DNA from: Comamonadaceae bacterium
GTDB taxonomy: Bacteria > Pseudomonadota > Gammaproteobacteria > Burkholderiales > Burkholderiaceae_C
Assembly: GCA_947372005.1 (NCBI GenBank)
Contig: CANBRV010000002.1
Span: 1-21,922 of the forward strand
Direction of reading: 5' to 3'
DNA: 21,922 bases
Below the pieces are notes generated by a model. That model was not told the DNA's origin, ran no database searches, and worked only from the letters and a program-made list of their open reading frames with translations. Positions 7,825 through 15,623 of this stretch are shown one piece after another. Every line of letters begins with the position of its first letter. The first letter of the stretch is position 1. The position numbers were made by a program, and so were the translations under genes.

Positions 7825-9350
7825 AGCTTGATCTCAAAACTAAGTTCGGATGATTCTTGCTTCCCAGATCCCGAAAGCGAGGCTTTGGTGCTGAGATCTA
7901 GTGGCTTTTTAGTAACTTCAGCGCGGATGTCGGGATTGCGATTGAAGTCGAGAACAAGCCTCGATAACGCATCTCTTGTGCCACGCAGGTCATCACTGGC
8001 AATGCCGCGAATATTGCCAGCTAATACCAGTGTAGCAACGTCCTTTTTTTCTTTTGACGCGAGAGGAAGCAGCCCGGGAATGGCATTAGGCGTAGCAGGC
8101 TTGTTAGGCACATCCCCAACCCACTCCATTTTTTCAATAATCATGCCTGGATGCCTTGCTAGAGTTTGACCCGCTGCTACCAAGATGTCGCGCATATTGG
8201 GCGGCGTAGCCGCCTTGATGTTGTCCCATCGTTTACTCATATCTGCTAGTTGCGTTGCCGTGAGCGGAGTGGGCGGAAAATTTTTAGCAATGGCTTGATA
8301 GCGCTGCGATGCCGTATTGGCAGCTGCTTGCGCGGCATCAATGTCGAGTTGTTTTTGCCATAGCTGCGCAGTTGAAAAAGATGCATAAATAACAGCCGCC
8401 GCCGCAATGCCAGCGCTGATCATATAAATGATGCGCGTTACGCGAACGCTTAAATCTCGCTTGCTATAAAACGCGGGCGCTAATTGCTTTAATGGCTGAT
8501 GTTTTGCCAAAGCCGCAACATAGACTAAGTCGGCTAGCGAACTGGCCACCCAGTGATAGTGATCTCTTGAGTTCGATTTAGTCGATGCATGTGTGCCCCT
8601 GGCATCAACATTGGGCGGCATGACGACATAAAGATGCATGCCTGCTCGGTCGCTTTTAAGTAAGCCGCTTCCAATTAAATATTCGCGTAATCTTGCTGTC
8701 TCGCTATAGATAGTTTCAAACCACTCGGTATCGTTTGTAGCAGGATGAAGTGCTAACCGAGAGAAGCGCACCTTCCCGCCAACCAATACGGATTGGCGTA
8801 AGCCTTCTGCGTGCGGCGTAACAAGCACGCCAATATCATCTTCATTTTTGAGCGGCTTAATTTTGAGCAGCGTGAGTGCCGTCGGCGTAATCATCACGGG
8901 TGAATAAATCCCGCGAATTCGCGCATCGCAACTTTGCAAGGCGTCTAGCCATGGCGTCAGTCCTTCGGCTCTGCCTAGCGTGTAGCCAAGAACACGTAGT
9001 TTGTCTGGCTGCGAGCGACTTTTCCCTTGGAGCTCTGACCAACGGTAGGCGCTGTCAGAGCCTGATTGCGCAGACATCCTTTCAATCCATGCTGTTTTGG
9101 CTGCCCCCCTCATTACGGGCATCACTCCGCCCCAAAAAGTCTCTTCACTTTGATCAACTAAGACAACCCACGGTATGCTGGGCCATTGCTCCGCAAACAG
9201 AGCTAAATCAGACGCCTGCTGCAGACCGCTAGGTGGTTCAATAAGCGTTGCACCTTTTGATTTGACAAAGTAGATATGTGCTTTGCCAGATGACAGATGC
9301 AGGATATACAGCGGTTTAGAGCTCTTGATGAGATCAAGTGAGCTAAGCAT
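7812..9350 (-). CDS. GspL-like PilM-PilN fusion (MshI-like)
   Basis: A 512-residue protein with three parts. A cytoplasmic region of about 300 residues begins KPLYILHLSSGKAHIYFV and reads like the actin-fold domain of PilM/GspL. One membrane helix (306-326) is followed by a periplasmic part of about 180 residues that starts with an alpha-helical stretch (QLWQKQLDIDAAQAAANTASQRYQAIA) and ends in a PilN-like domain. PilM and PilN are normally two proteins; here they are one, as in GspL. MshI proteins are usually shorter. Its job would be to dock the assembly ATPase to the membrane platform and pair with the PilO-like protein. Start ATG overlaps the stop of the platform gene by one base (TGATG). 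Confidence 0.85.
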   Translation of the reverse strand: MLSSLDLIKSSKPLYILHLSSGKAHIYFVKSKGATLIEPPSGLQQASDLALFAEQWPSIPWVVLVDQSEETFWGGVMPVMRGAAKTAWIERMSAQSGSDSAYRWSELQGKSRSQPDKLRVLGYTLGRAEGLTPWLDALQSCDARIRGIYSPVMITPTALTLLKIKPLKNEDDIGVLVTPHAEGLRQSVLVGGKVRFSRLALHPATNDTEWFETIYSETARLREYLIGSGLLKSDRAGMHLYVVMPPNVDARGTHASTKSNSRDHYHWVASSLADLVYVAALAKHQPLKQLAPAFYSKRDLSVRVTRIIYMISAGIAAAAVIYASFSTAQLWQKQLDIDAAQAAANTASQRYQAIAKNFPPTPLTATQLADMSKRWDNIKAATPPNMRDILVAAGQTLARHPGMIIEKMEWVGDVPNKPATPNAIPGLLPLASKEKKDVATLVLAGNIRGIASDDLRGTRDALSRLVLDFNRNPDIRAEVTKKPLDLSTKASLSGSGKQESSELSFEIKLWQR

Positions 9351-10555
9351 CAGAATTTACTCCCCCCAATCACGTTGATATAGAGAGGTCCAAGCGTAAA
9401 AACGATGATGAGCGCCATCATGCCACCTAGCACAATGGTCATAATGGGTTGCAAACTTGCTTGCAGATTTTCGACTGCGTCGCGTGCTTCACGGGTATAC
9501 ATGTAGCTAACGTTTTTGAGCGACTTGTCGAGCGAGCCTGTCGCTTCGCCAACACGCAGCATGCTAACCACCATAGGGGGGAACAATTCGCTTCCTGTAA
9601 AGGCTGCCGATAAGCTTTTACCCTTACCAATTTGAATGCGAGCGCTTTTGACGGCCTCGGCCATCGCTTTATTGCCCACTGCTTTTTCAACAACCTTGAG
9701 TGCATCGGTCACGGTGACGCCTGCCGCATACAGCATGGCTAAAACGTAGGAAAAACGTGCCAACGAAATACGAGAAAGTACTTTTCCAACGATAGGTATT
9801 CCAAGCTTGAGTCGATCAACCCTGCCTTGCATAGGGCCTGGAATTTTTCCAAAAAAGAAAATTAAAGTAACCAGCGTGCCAGCACTTAGCCCCATGATTG
9901 GCCAATGATTAACGACACCGTCTGACATCCACATTAAGACTCTCGTTTGCCATGGCAATTCGATTTGGAGCGTTTTGAGCAGTTGTGTAATTTGCGGTAC
10001 TACATAGCCCAGCATAAAGAGCATGACGCCCGTAATGACGACAGTTACGATGATGGGATAGGTCAAGGCCTTTTTTGTCTGGCTAGCCATTTCGTGCTGC
10101 CATTTAAGTGTCTCAGTAAGGTCTTCTAAAACTTCAGTGAGCTGCCCTGTTTGTTCGCCTGCTTGGATAAGATTTAGATAGACCTCGTCAAAAATTTTAG
10201 GTTGCGCAGCCATCGCTTGCGAGAGCGTTTTCCCACTAGATAGGCTTTCAATCAAATTGCTAATCACTTGGCGCATTGCCGCATTGCCTTCGCCTTCAGA
10301 GACATCTCGAAGCGCATCCAAAATAGTGACACCCGCTCGCATCATCATGCTGAGCTGAAAGCTGAAGTTGAGTAGTTGCTCTCGACCAACTTTTTGCTTG
10401 CCAAAAGAAATACCAGGACGGACAAGCGTGGCTTTTAGCAGCAATTGTCCAGATTGCTCGAGATGCGCAGCTAGAGTGGCGTGATCAGCGGCTTGGCTTT
10501 TGCCGTTGATCGTTTTACCATCAGTATTAATGGCTTTCCAAGTGTAGACAGGCAT
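9350..10555 (-). CDS. Type IV pilus/type II secretion platform protein (GspF/PilC/MshG family)
   Basis: The 401-residue polytopic inner-membrane protein is of normal length for the family. It begins MPVYTWKAINTDGKTINGKSQAADHATL, typical of MshG/PilC N-termini. It has two repeated GspF domains, seen as LLNFSFQLSMMMRAGVTILDAL...SSGKTLSQAM and SLARFSYVLAMLYAAGVTVTDAL...GKGKSLSAAF. Three hydrophobic helices lie near 164-190, 216-236 and 366-395. The motif MLRVGEATGSLDKSL is the conserved GE-containing segment. It transmits movement of the ATPase to pilin subunits. It begins 17 nt after the ATPase gene, without a visible ribosome binding site. Confidence 0.95.
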   Translation of the reverse strand: MPVYTWKAINTDGKTINGKSQAADHATLAAHLEQSGQLLLKATLVRPGISFGKQKVGREQLLNFSFQLSMMMRAGVTILDALRDVSEGEGNAAMRQVISNLIESLSSGKTLSQAMAAQPKIFDEVYLNLIQAGEQTGQLTEVLEDLTETLKWQHEMASQTKKALTYPIIVTVVITGVMLFMLGYVVPQITQLLKTLQIELPWQTRVLMWMSDGVVNHWPIMGLSAGTLVTLIFFFGKIPGPMQGRVDRLKLGIPIVGKVLSRISLARFSYVLAMLYAAGVTVTDALKVVEKAVGNKAMAEAVKSARIQIGKGKSLSAAFTGSELFPPMVVSMLRVGEATGSLDKSLKNVSYMYTREARDAVENLQASLQPIMTIVLGGMMALIIVFTLGPLYINVIGGSKF

Positions 10556-10572
10556 AAGAGGTCGTGCTTGGT

Positions 10573-12252
10573 TTAACGCTCGGCGAAACTAACAACACGG
10601 CTAGCAGCTTCTATGGTTGTATCGCCTATGAGTACACGTCGAATGGCGTCATCGCGTAGTGTTAGGAAGCCAGCGCTACGGGCATAACGAGCAAGTTCGG
10701 GTGGGCTTGCGTTAGTCGCAATAAGCTCATCCATTTTTTCATCGAAGAGTAGCACTTCCATCAGCACAAATCGACCTCGATAGCCAGACTGGCCGCAGTG
10801 CTCGCAGCCAACTGCTTTATAGATGCGTGTGCTAGAGACATCTGCATCAGCAACGCCCAATAGCTTTTGGTCATTGGGTGTTAATTGTGTGGGTAGTTTG
10901 CACTGTGTGCAGAGCTTGCGCGCAAGGCGCTGACCAATGACGCCAATCATATTGCCAGCCAAAATTTCTGGACTCACGCCAATATCGCGCAAACGCTGCA
11001 CAGCAGCTAGGGCTGAATTGGTATGCAGGGTTGCAAAGACTTGGTGCCCTGTCATTGCTGCTCGGAAGGCCATTTCTGCAGTTTCTTGGTCGCGAATTTC
11101 TCCAACCAAAATCACATCGGGATCTTGCCGCATCAAAGCGCGAACACCATCCGCAAAAGTGAGTTTCTCTGTAATTTGTGTTTGACGGATGAGCGGCAGC
11201 GGATATTCAATAGGGTCTTCCAGCGTCATCACGTTAACGTCTTCGGTGCTAACGGAGGAAAGTACGGAGTACAGCGTTGTTGTCTTGCCACTACCCGTTG
11301 GGCCAGTGACAAGGACAATCCCTTCTGGCTTTGCGACGGCCGTATTGATGCAGCGCCGCGCATGATCACTGATGTCCACGCGCTTAAAAGGAACAATGTT
11401 TTTGTTCTTATCAAGCAAGCGTAAGACAATGTTTTCGCCATGCGCCGTTGGTAGGCACGCAGCACGGAAATCAATATCGTTGATGCCAAGTTTCATGCCA
11501 AAGCGACCATCTTGCGGTAGTCGATTTTCAGCAATGTTCATACCCGCCAAAACTTTGAGCTTGACGGCTATGCCTGACCAGATCGAAGAATGCAACAGGT
11601 GTGTTTGTTTGAGTACCCCGTCAATGCGCAAGCGTACGCGCAAAAAATACTCGTCTGGTTCAAAGTGAACGTCAGAGGCTTCTAAATCGTAGGCTTGTTG
11701 CAAGATAGCTTCAACAATTTTGTCGACTGGGGGCTCTTTGCCACCTGTAGCCAAAATGCTTTCAACTGAAATGCGCTCACCAAATACGCGGTCAATTTCG
11801 CGGTGCAATTCTGCATCGCTAGCAAGGCCTAGTTTGACTTGAAGAATGCCTTGGCCGCGCAAATAAGCGGTAACTTGGTCAATGCCTATAAGATCACTTG
11901 GATCTGTTACCGCTAGTAGCACATGACCTGTGCTGGAGCGTGCCACAGGCAGCATTTTGTGATGCCGAGCTAGCGAGCCAGAGAGTAAGCGCTGCACAGC
12001 AGGATCTGGCCTTTGTGCGGTGATATCCACCACGGGCAGTTGCAACTGCACAGCTCGAATATCTCGCAATATCGAGGCTGACATGAGTCCTAGCCTTGTG
12101 ATGTGCGTGTGTAAGAAGCCACCTAAACGCTTTTGCTCAGCAAGCGCAATGCTGAGCTCACTTGTCGAGAGATGCTTCTCTGCGATCAGTTTGTCGGCTA
12201 ATTCACGGTCTGTTTTGCGTAATAAGCCTTTGCTTGTGTCGCTTTGTATCAT
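10573..12252 (-). CDS. Assembly ATPase (GspE/PilB/MshE family)
   Basis: A 559-residue hexameric cytoplasmic motor that powers filament assembly. An MshEN-type N-terminal domain (about 10-160) is followed by the N2 region (LEASDVHFEP, LRVRLRIDGVL) and the RecA-like core. The core has Walker A GPTGSGKTT (317-325), Asp box TLEDPIEY (343-350), Walker B ILVGEIRD (381-388) and His box GHQVFATLHTNSALAAVQRL (402-421). Four cysteines, C448/C451 and C483/C486, form the zinc site of the assembly ATPases, which PilT-type retraction motors lack. The consensus arginines and glycines of the c-di-GMP-binding N-terminal motifs look altered (see findings). Start ATG overlaps the stop of the TPR gene (ATGA). 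Confidence 0.96.
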   Translation of the reverse strand: MIQSDTSKGLLRKTDRELADKLIAEKHLSTSELSIALAEQKRLGGFLHTHITRLGLMSASILRDIRAVQLQLPVVDITAQRPDPAVQRLLSGSLARHHKMLPVARSSTGHVLLAVTDPSDLIGIDQVTAYLRGQGILQVKLGLASDAELHREIDRVFGERISVESILATGGKEPPVDKIVEAILQQAYDLEASDVHFEPDEYFLRVRLRIDGVLKQTHLLHSSIWSGIAVKLKVLAGMNIAENRLPQDGRFGMKLGINDIDFRAACLPTAHGENIVLRLLDKNKNIVPFKRVDISDHARRCINTAVAKPEGIVLVTGPTGSGKTTTLYSVLSSVSTEDVNVMTLEDPIEYPLPLIRQTQITEKLTFADGVRALMRQDPDVILVGEIRDQETAEMAFRAAMTGHQVFATLHTNSALAAVQRLRDIGVSPEILAGNMIGVIGQRLARKLCTQCKLPTQLTPNDQKLLGVADADVSSTRIYKAVGCEHCGQSGYRGRFVLMEVLLFDEKMDELIATNASPPELARYARSAGFLTLRDDAIRRVLIGDTTIEAASRVVSFAER

Positions 12253-12995
12253 GGCTGCGCCGTCAAAATTCGCAGGCGCGCGCGAGCTAAGTCGCGGCTA
12301 AACACAGCACTAGTTTGGTTTGCCAAGTTAAGTGCCACAACATATTGCCTTGCCGCTTCTCGATTACGGCCTAACTGGTCAAGAGCTAGTGCTAGGTTGT
12401 AGGCGTAGTCCGGCTGGGTTGGTGATAGGGAGGCTGCGCGGCTAAACGCACGCTCTGCTTCGCCAAAGCGATTTTGGTCGTAGTACAAGACTCCTAGCGT
12501 GTAATGCACAGCGGCCGGATGCTCGCTACGCTCAAGTAGTTGCTTGAAGCGAGTTTCTTCGGCTACCAAATCACCACCACCAATTAAGTAAAGAGCGCTC
12601 ATGCCATCGCTGTCGCGAGGGTAAAGCTCTACGAGCCGCCTGAGTGTGGATAGTGCTTGATCGGTGTTCCCAAGAGCTTGGTGCGCATAAGCGATACCAA
12701 GCAGGGCATCACGCTGAGTCGGATTGCTAGTAAGCACTTGGCTATAGGCTTCTCGCGCTTGTGCAAATTGGTTTTGACCGAGTGCTTTGTATCCTCGCAT
12801 GACATCAGCATCCACAGTTGCACGAAGCATGCTGCGCTGAATCTGTGGCTGGGGATCAATTTGCTCGGCAGCTTGGATTAGTTTTTGAACGTTATTAGCA
12901 GCCAATTTTTTAGCGGCAGCGTCTTCTACAACTCGATTGCTTTGTGCAAAAGTCGATAAAGATAACGTTAATAAACCAAGAGCAACAAGCTTCAT
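12249..12995 (-). CDS. Periplasmic TPR protein (MshN-like)
   Basis: A 248-residue protein with a clear signal peptide, MKLVALGLLTLSLSTFAQ, and then helical repeats. At least four TPR-like units are readable: VMRGYKALGQNQFAQAREAY, ALLGIAYAHQALGNTDQALS, VHYTLGVLYYDQNRFGEAER and YAYNLALALDQLGRNREAAR. MshN of MSHA loci is a TPR protein at the same place between secretin and ATPase genes; PilF/PilW-like pilotins are another TPR family with a secretin partner. The start at 12995 was chosen because it overlaps the secretin stop (ATGA) and begins the signal peptide directly; a start at 13010 would add five residues before it. Probable role is secretin assembly or stability, by inference. Confidence 0.85.
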   Translation of the reverse strand: MKLVALGLLTLSLSTFAQSNRVVEDAAAKKLAANNVQKLIQAAEQIDPQPQIQRSMLRATVDADVMRGYKALGQNQFAQAREAYSQVLTSNPTQRDALLGIAYAHQALGNTDQALSTLRRLVELYPRDSDGMSALYLIGGGDLVAEETRFKQLLERSEHPAAVHYTLGVLYYDQNRFGEAERAFSRAASLSPTQPDYAYNLALALDQLGRNREAARQYVVALNLANQTSAVFSRDLARARLRILTAQP

Positions 12996-14965
12996 TTTTG
13001 CGTCCCCCAAGCCTCAGAAGGCGTGCCATTGAAGAAGGTGCTCGTGGGTAATTGTGATTTGTATTCTTTGTAATCTCCGTTAACTGAAGCGTCTTTGATC
13101 ACGATAGGGCGCATAAAAACGACAAGCTCAGTCTTGGCTCTAACTTCGCTGCGCGAGCCTGCTAGCGTGCCGACAACAGGCACACGATTAATCCCCGGAA
13201 TACCTTGCTCGGCGCTAACATTCGATTCTTGCATGAGGCCACCCAAGACAGCAATTTCACCACTTTGTACGCGAAGAATCGATTCGAGCTCCCGCGACTG
13301 GACAACGGGGATGAGATTGGTAATTGGCGGTGTGGCATTTACCAAAACAGGATTCGGATCTACGATGGTGCTAATAACGCGAGTAATGCTTGGGTGGACG
13401 TTGAGTGTGACTTCACCAGAGTCTGAAATCTGCGGTGTTACTGTCATCACAAAACCCACTGGAATCGTATTGATGTTCGACGTATAGGAGGCGGGGGACA
13501 CAATGACGTTGGCGTTTGTTTGCGCAGGCGTATATGACAGAGTCACATAAACGTAATTGTCGATAACCTTAATGATGGCTGTTTGATTATTAATAACAGA
13601 TAGCTTGGGACTTGATAAAACCTTTGTCGTACCAAAACTTTCTAGCAGGCTGACTGCGGCTGAAATATCGCCAATTGCGGTCCCGGTTCTCGCAAAACTA
13701 ATCGTCGCTGCGTTGGTACTACTGAGTGATGAGGACGATGTGAGATTGACGGTTAGCCCTCTTGCTGCGCCAGTGGAGATAATTTGTGACCAATTAATGC
13801 CCGATTGCGAGTTGGCAGAGAGCTGCACTTCGACAACAGTTGCTTCAATCAAGACTTGACGCCTTGCGCCAGCCATGACCCGATCTAAAAAGGCTCGCAC
13901 ACGCTCATGACCCTTGGACGTGGTGTTAACGCCGACAATGCCAGATTCCTTGTTAACCATGAGTGGGTTATTCGTCGCTCCGTTCACGCTACCTCCTGCG
14001 GTCATACCGCAAGCTGTCGCGGCTGATACGGGTGCTTGTGTAGGAGTGGTTGTTCCACCTGACGCGGCTCCTGCTGCACCACTGCCTGAGCCGGTAATAT
14101 TTGTCGCTGTTGATGGCGTTAGTGCCGCGTTGCTAGCTGCTTGGTTTTGTGTTGCATTCGCACTCAAGACTTGCCGCATCAAATCCGCCGCTCCGGCTGT
14201 TCCTGCTGCATTTTGAGCTGTAGCCGTGCCGGTTGTGGCTGCAGTTAATGCTTGATTAGCCTGCACAGCTTTAGTTAATTCAAGCGCTACTTTCAACCGA
14301 TCATCACGATCCTGTATACGTAGCTTATCCGCCTGCTCATCACGTTGATTTCGGCTTTGGTTGGATGTCACCACAATTTGGCAAACATTAGAAATTAATG
14401 TTTCCCAAAAACGATTTTCACTCGATGACTTAATGGATGAGTCCGATGAACCAGAACTTGATGCGGCACTCCCACCAAGCGAGGCGCTCACAGAGACTTG
14501 ATTGCTTGACTGGCGTTGCAAATTCACATAATCGATAGAGTAGTTTTGCAGATAAGGGGTGTCTGGCTGCACACGTAGCAAATTGCCACTGATTTCGTAG
14601 CGAATATCGCTTTGCGCAGAGATGCGCTCTAGCAACTGCGGTAAGGTTTGATCTGTCGCGTTCAGTGTGACTCTGCCTCCGACAGCAGGGTGAATGTCCA
14701 CATTCAGCTTGTTATCACGTGCTAACGCAAAGAGCAGTGTTTTAACAGGAACGTCATTCACAACAACACTAAAAGCCTCTTGAGCCGCTCTCGGCGTAGG
14801 CGCAGGAGGCACTGCTGGCAAGCGAACAGGCCTTAGGCTTGGTGGCGTTAAAGTGGCTGCAACAGATGATTTTTCAATGACGTGACGATCGCTCAAAGGC
14901 TGCTGCGGCAAATTGCAGGCAGCCAAAAAGAGACTTGTAATGATAGTGAGGAACACTAATTTCAT
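12992..14965 (-). CDS. mshL: Outer-membrane secretin, MshL-like lipoprotein
   Basis: A 657-residue secretin that would form the outer-membrane gate for the filament. It has a lipoprotein signal peptide with lipobox LAAC (Cys17), a proline-rich linker (38-60), and a secretin/TonB short N-terminal domain (about 64-134, FSVVVNDVPVKTLLFALARDNKLNVDIHP). A typical MshL segment, TPYLQNYSIDYVNLQRQSSNQ, and ENRFWETLISNV follow. The N-domain signature ERVRAFLDRVMAGARRQVLIEATVVEV (354-380) and the C-terminal gate with VPVVGTLAGSRSEVRAKTELVVFMRP (595-620) are intact. Between C195 and C319 is a low-complexity Ala/Thr/Gly/Asn-rich insert not usual for the family. The lipid anchor in the secretin itself suggests that no separate pilotin is needed. 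A gap of 84 nt precedes it, holding no clear promoter. Confidence 0.93.
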   Translation of the reverse strand: MKLVFLTIITSLFLAACNLPQQPLSDRHVIEKSSVAATLTPPSLRPVRLPAVPPAPTPRAAQEAFSVVVNDVPVKTLLFALARDNKLNVDIHPAVGGRVTLNATDQTLPQLLERISAQSDIRYEISGNLLRVQPDTPYLQNYSIDYVNLQRQSSNQVSVSASLGGSAASSSGSSDSSIKSSSENRFWETLISNVCQIVVTSNQSRNQRDEQADKLRIQDRDDRLKVALELTKAVQANQALTAATTGTATAQNAAGTAGAADLMRQVLSANATQNQAASNAALTPSTATNITGSGSGAAGAASGGTTTPTQAPVSAATACGMTAGGSVNGATNNPLMVNKESGIVGVNTTSKGHERVRAFLDRVMAGARRQVLIEATVVEVQLSANSQSGINWSQIISTGAARGLTVNLTSSSSLSSTNAATISFARTGTAIGDISAAVSLLESFGTTKVLSSPKLSVINNQTAIIKVIDNYVYVTLSYTPAQTNANVIVSPASYTSNINTIPVGFVMTVTPQISDSGEVTLNVHPSITRVISTIVDPNPVLVNATPPITNLIPVVQSRELESILRVQSGEIAVLGGLMQESNVSAEQGIPGINRVPVVGTLAGSRSEVRAKTELVVFMRPIVIKDASVNGDYKEYKSQLPTSTFFNGTPSEAWGTQK

Positions 14966-15049
14966 AGAACGTCAAGATTATCAGAAAACTTTAATATTTC
15001 AATAAGTTATTGTTGCTTTGGCGAGTCATTTCTCAAGTGAGTGAGATTA

Positions 15050-15586
15050 TTAAAAAGAATTAGCGGGATTTGGCGTAGACGATGTTGAGCTTGCTGCGTT
15101 GCTAGCAGCAGTGTTTGTCCCGGTTGTAGTGGTTGTCGCTGTGCCCGACGTGCCTCCACTTGATCCACTAGTGCTGCCTGACGAGCTAGCAGTTGTTGTT
15201 GCAGGAACTTGGCTAGCTGGCGTAACAACACAAGTAGCTGTTGCTGTTTTATTGATGTCATCACCTCGCCCATAGACCGTTACTTGCCCAGTAGCACTGG
15301 TACAAACAATCTTATCGGTAGGATTTTTCATTGTGAATTTGAGTATGCGATGCGAATGATGATCATCGTCGTGATCGTCATCGTCATCGTCATCATGATC
15401 ACCATCTTCTTTGCTGTGCGATTTGCCTTCGCCTTGACCTTCAATTTCTCCATTTTGCGAAATGGTTGCAGAACCCTTACCTTCCAAGCGGTCCCCAGCC
15501 TCGGTAATCGATCCTGTACATGCAACTAAAAATAAAGTTGCCGAAATCAGCAACGTAGAGATAACGGCTCGAATGTATTTCGTCAT
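15050..15586 (-). CDS. Asp/His-rich lipoprotein of unknown function
   Basis: A 178-residue protein with a lipoprotein signal peptide ending LVAC (Cys23). The mature part has a Gly/Glu/Lys-rich stretch (31-60), then an extreme Asp/His run (61-79: one EDGDH, seven consecutive aspartates, DHDDDHHSH). A compact part with two cysteines (KIVCTSATGQVTVYGRGD and TATCVVT) follows, and then a Ser/Thr/Gly/Ala tail from about 125 to the end. The Asp/His run should bind divalent metal ions (Ca, Zn, Ni or Cu). I do not recognise a family. It sits between the pilins and the secretin on the same strand, with its own strong AGGAG ribosome binding site, so it is probably an abundant accessory part of the machine. 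It cannot be excluded that it is only carried along. Confidence 0.85.
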   Translation of the reverse strand: MTKYIRAVISTLLISATLFLVACTGSITEAGDRLEGKGSATISQNGEIEGQGEGKSHSKEDGDHDDDDDDDHDDDHHSHRILKFTMKNPTDKIVCTSATGQVTVYGRGDDINKTATATCVVTPASQVPATTTASSSGSTSGSSGGTSGTATTTTTGTNTAASNAASSTSSTPNPANSF

Positions 15587-15592
15587 GATGTT

Positions 15593-15597
15593 CTCCT
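15593..15597 (-). promoter_or_regulatory. Strong ribosome binding site of the Asp/His-rich lipoprotein gene
   Basis: AGGAG lies 6 nt before ATG 15584-15586, in the 37-nt gap after the third prepilin. Most genes of the cluster rely on overlapping stop-start codons, so a full site here suggests independent, efficient translation. Confidence 0.75.
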
Positions 15598-15623
15598 AAA
15601 TAGGATATAGAGATTGATCGGCT

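Noticed and set aside
7088..7831. A 247-codon open frame on the plus strand.
   Set aside because: It is exactly antisense to the PilO-like gene, which has overlap coupling to both neighbours, a membrane helix and coiled coil. The antisense frame has Ser/Cys-rich composition without domains.
14966..15049. Possible terminator in the lipoprotein-secretin gap (TCTCA...TGAGA, near 15031-15046).
   Set aside because: Only a 5-bp stem and no T-run following on the transcribed strand; too weak to claim.
15007..15273. An 88-codon Gln/Leu-rich minus-strand frame overlapping the Asp/His-rich lipoprotein end.
   Set aside because: It is the shifted reading of the Ser/Thr/Ala low-complexity tail; no ribosome binding site or recognisable protein features.
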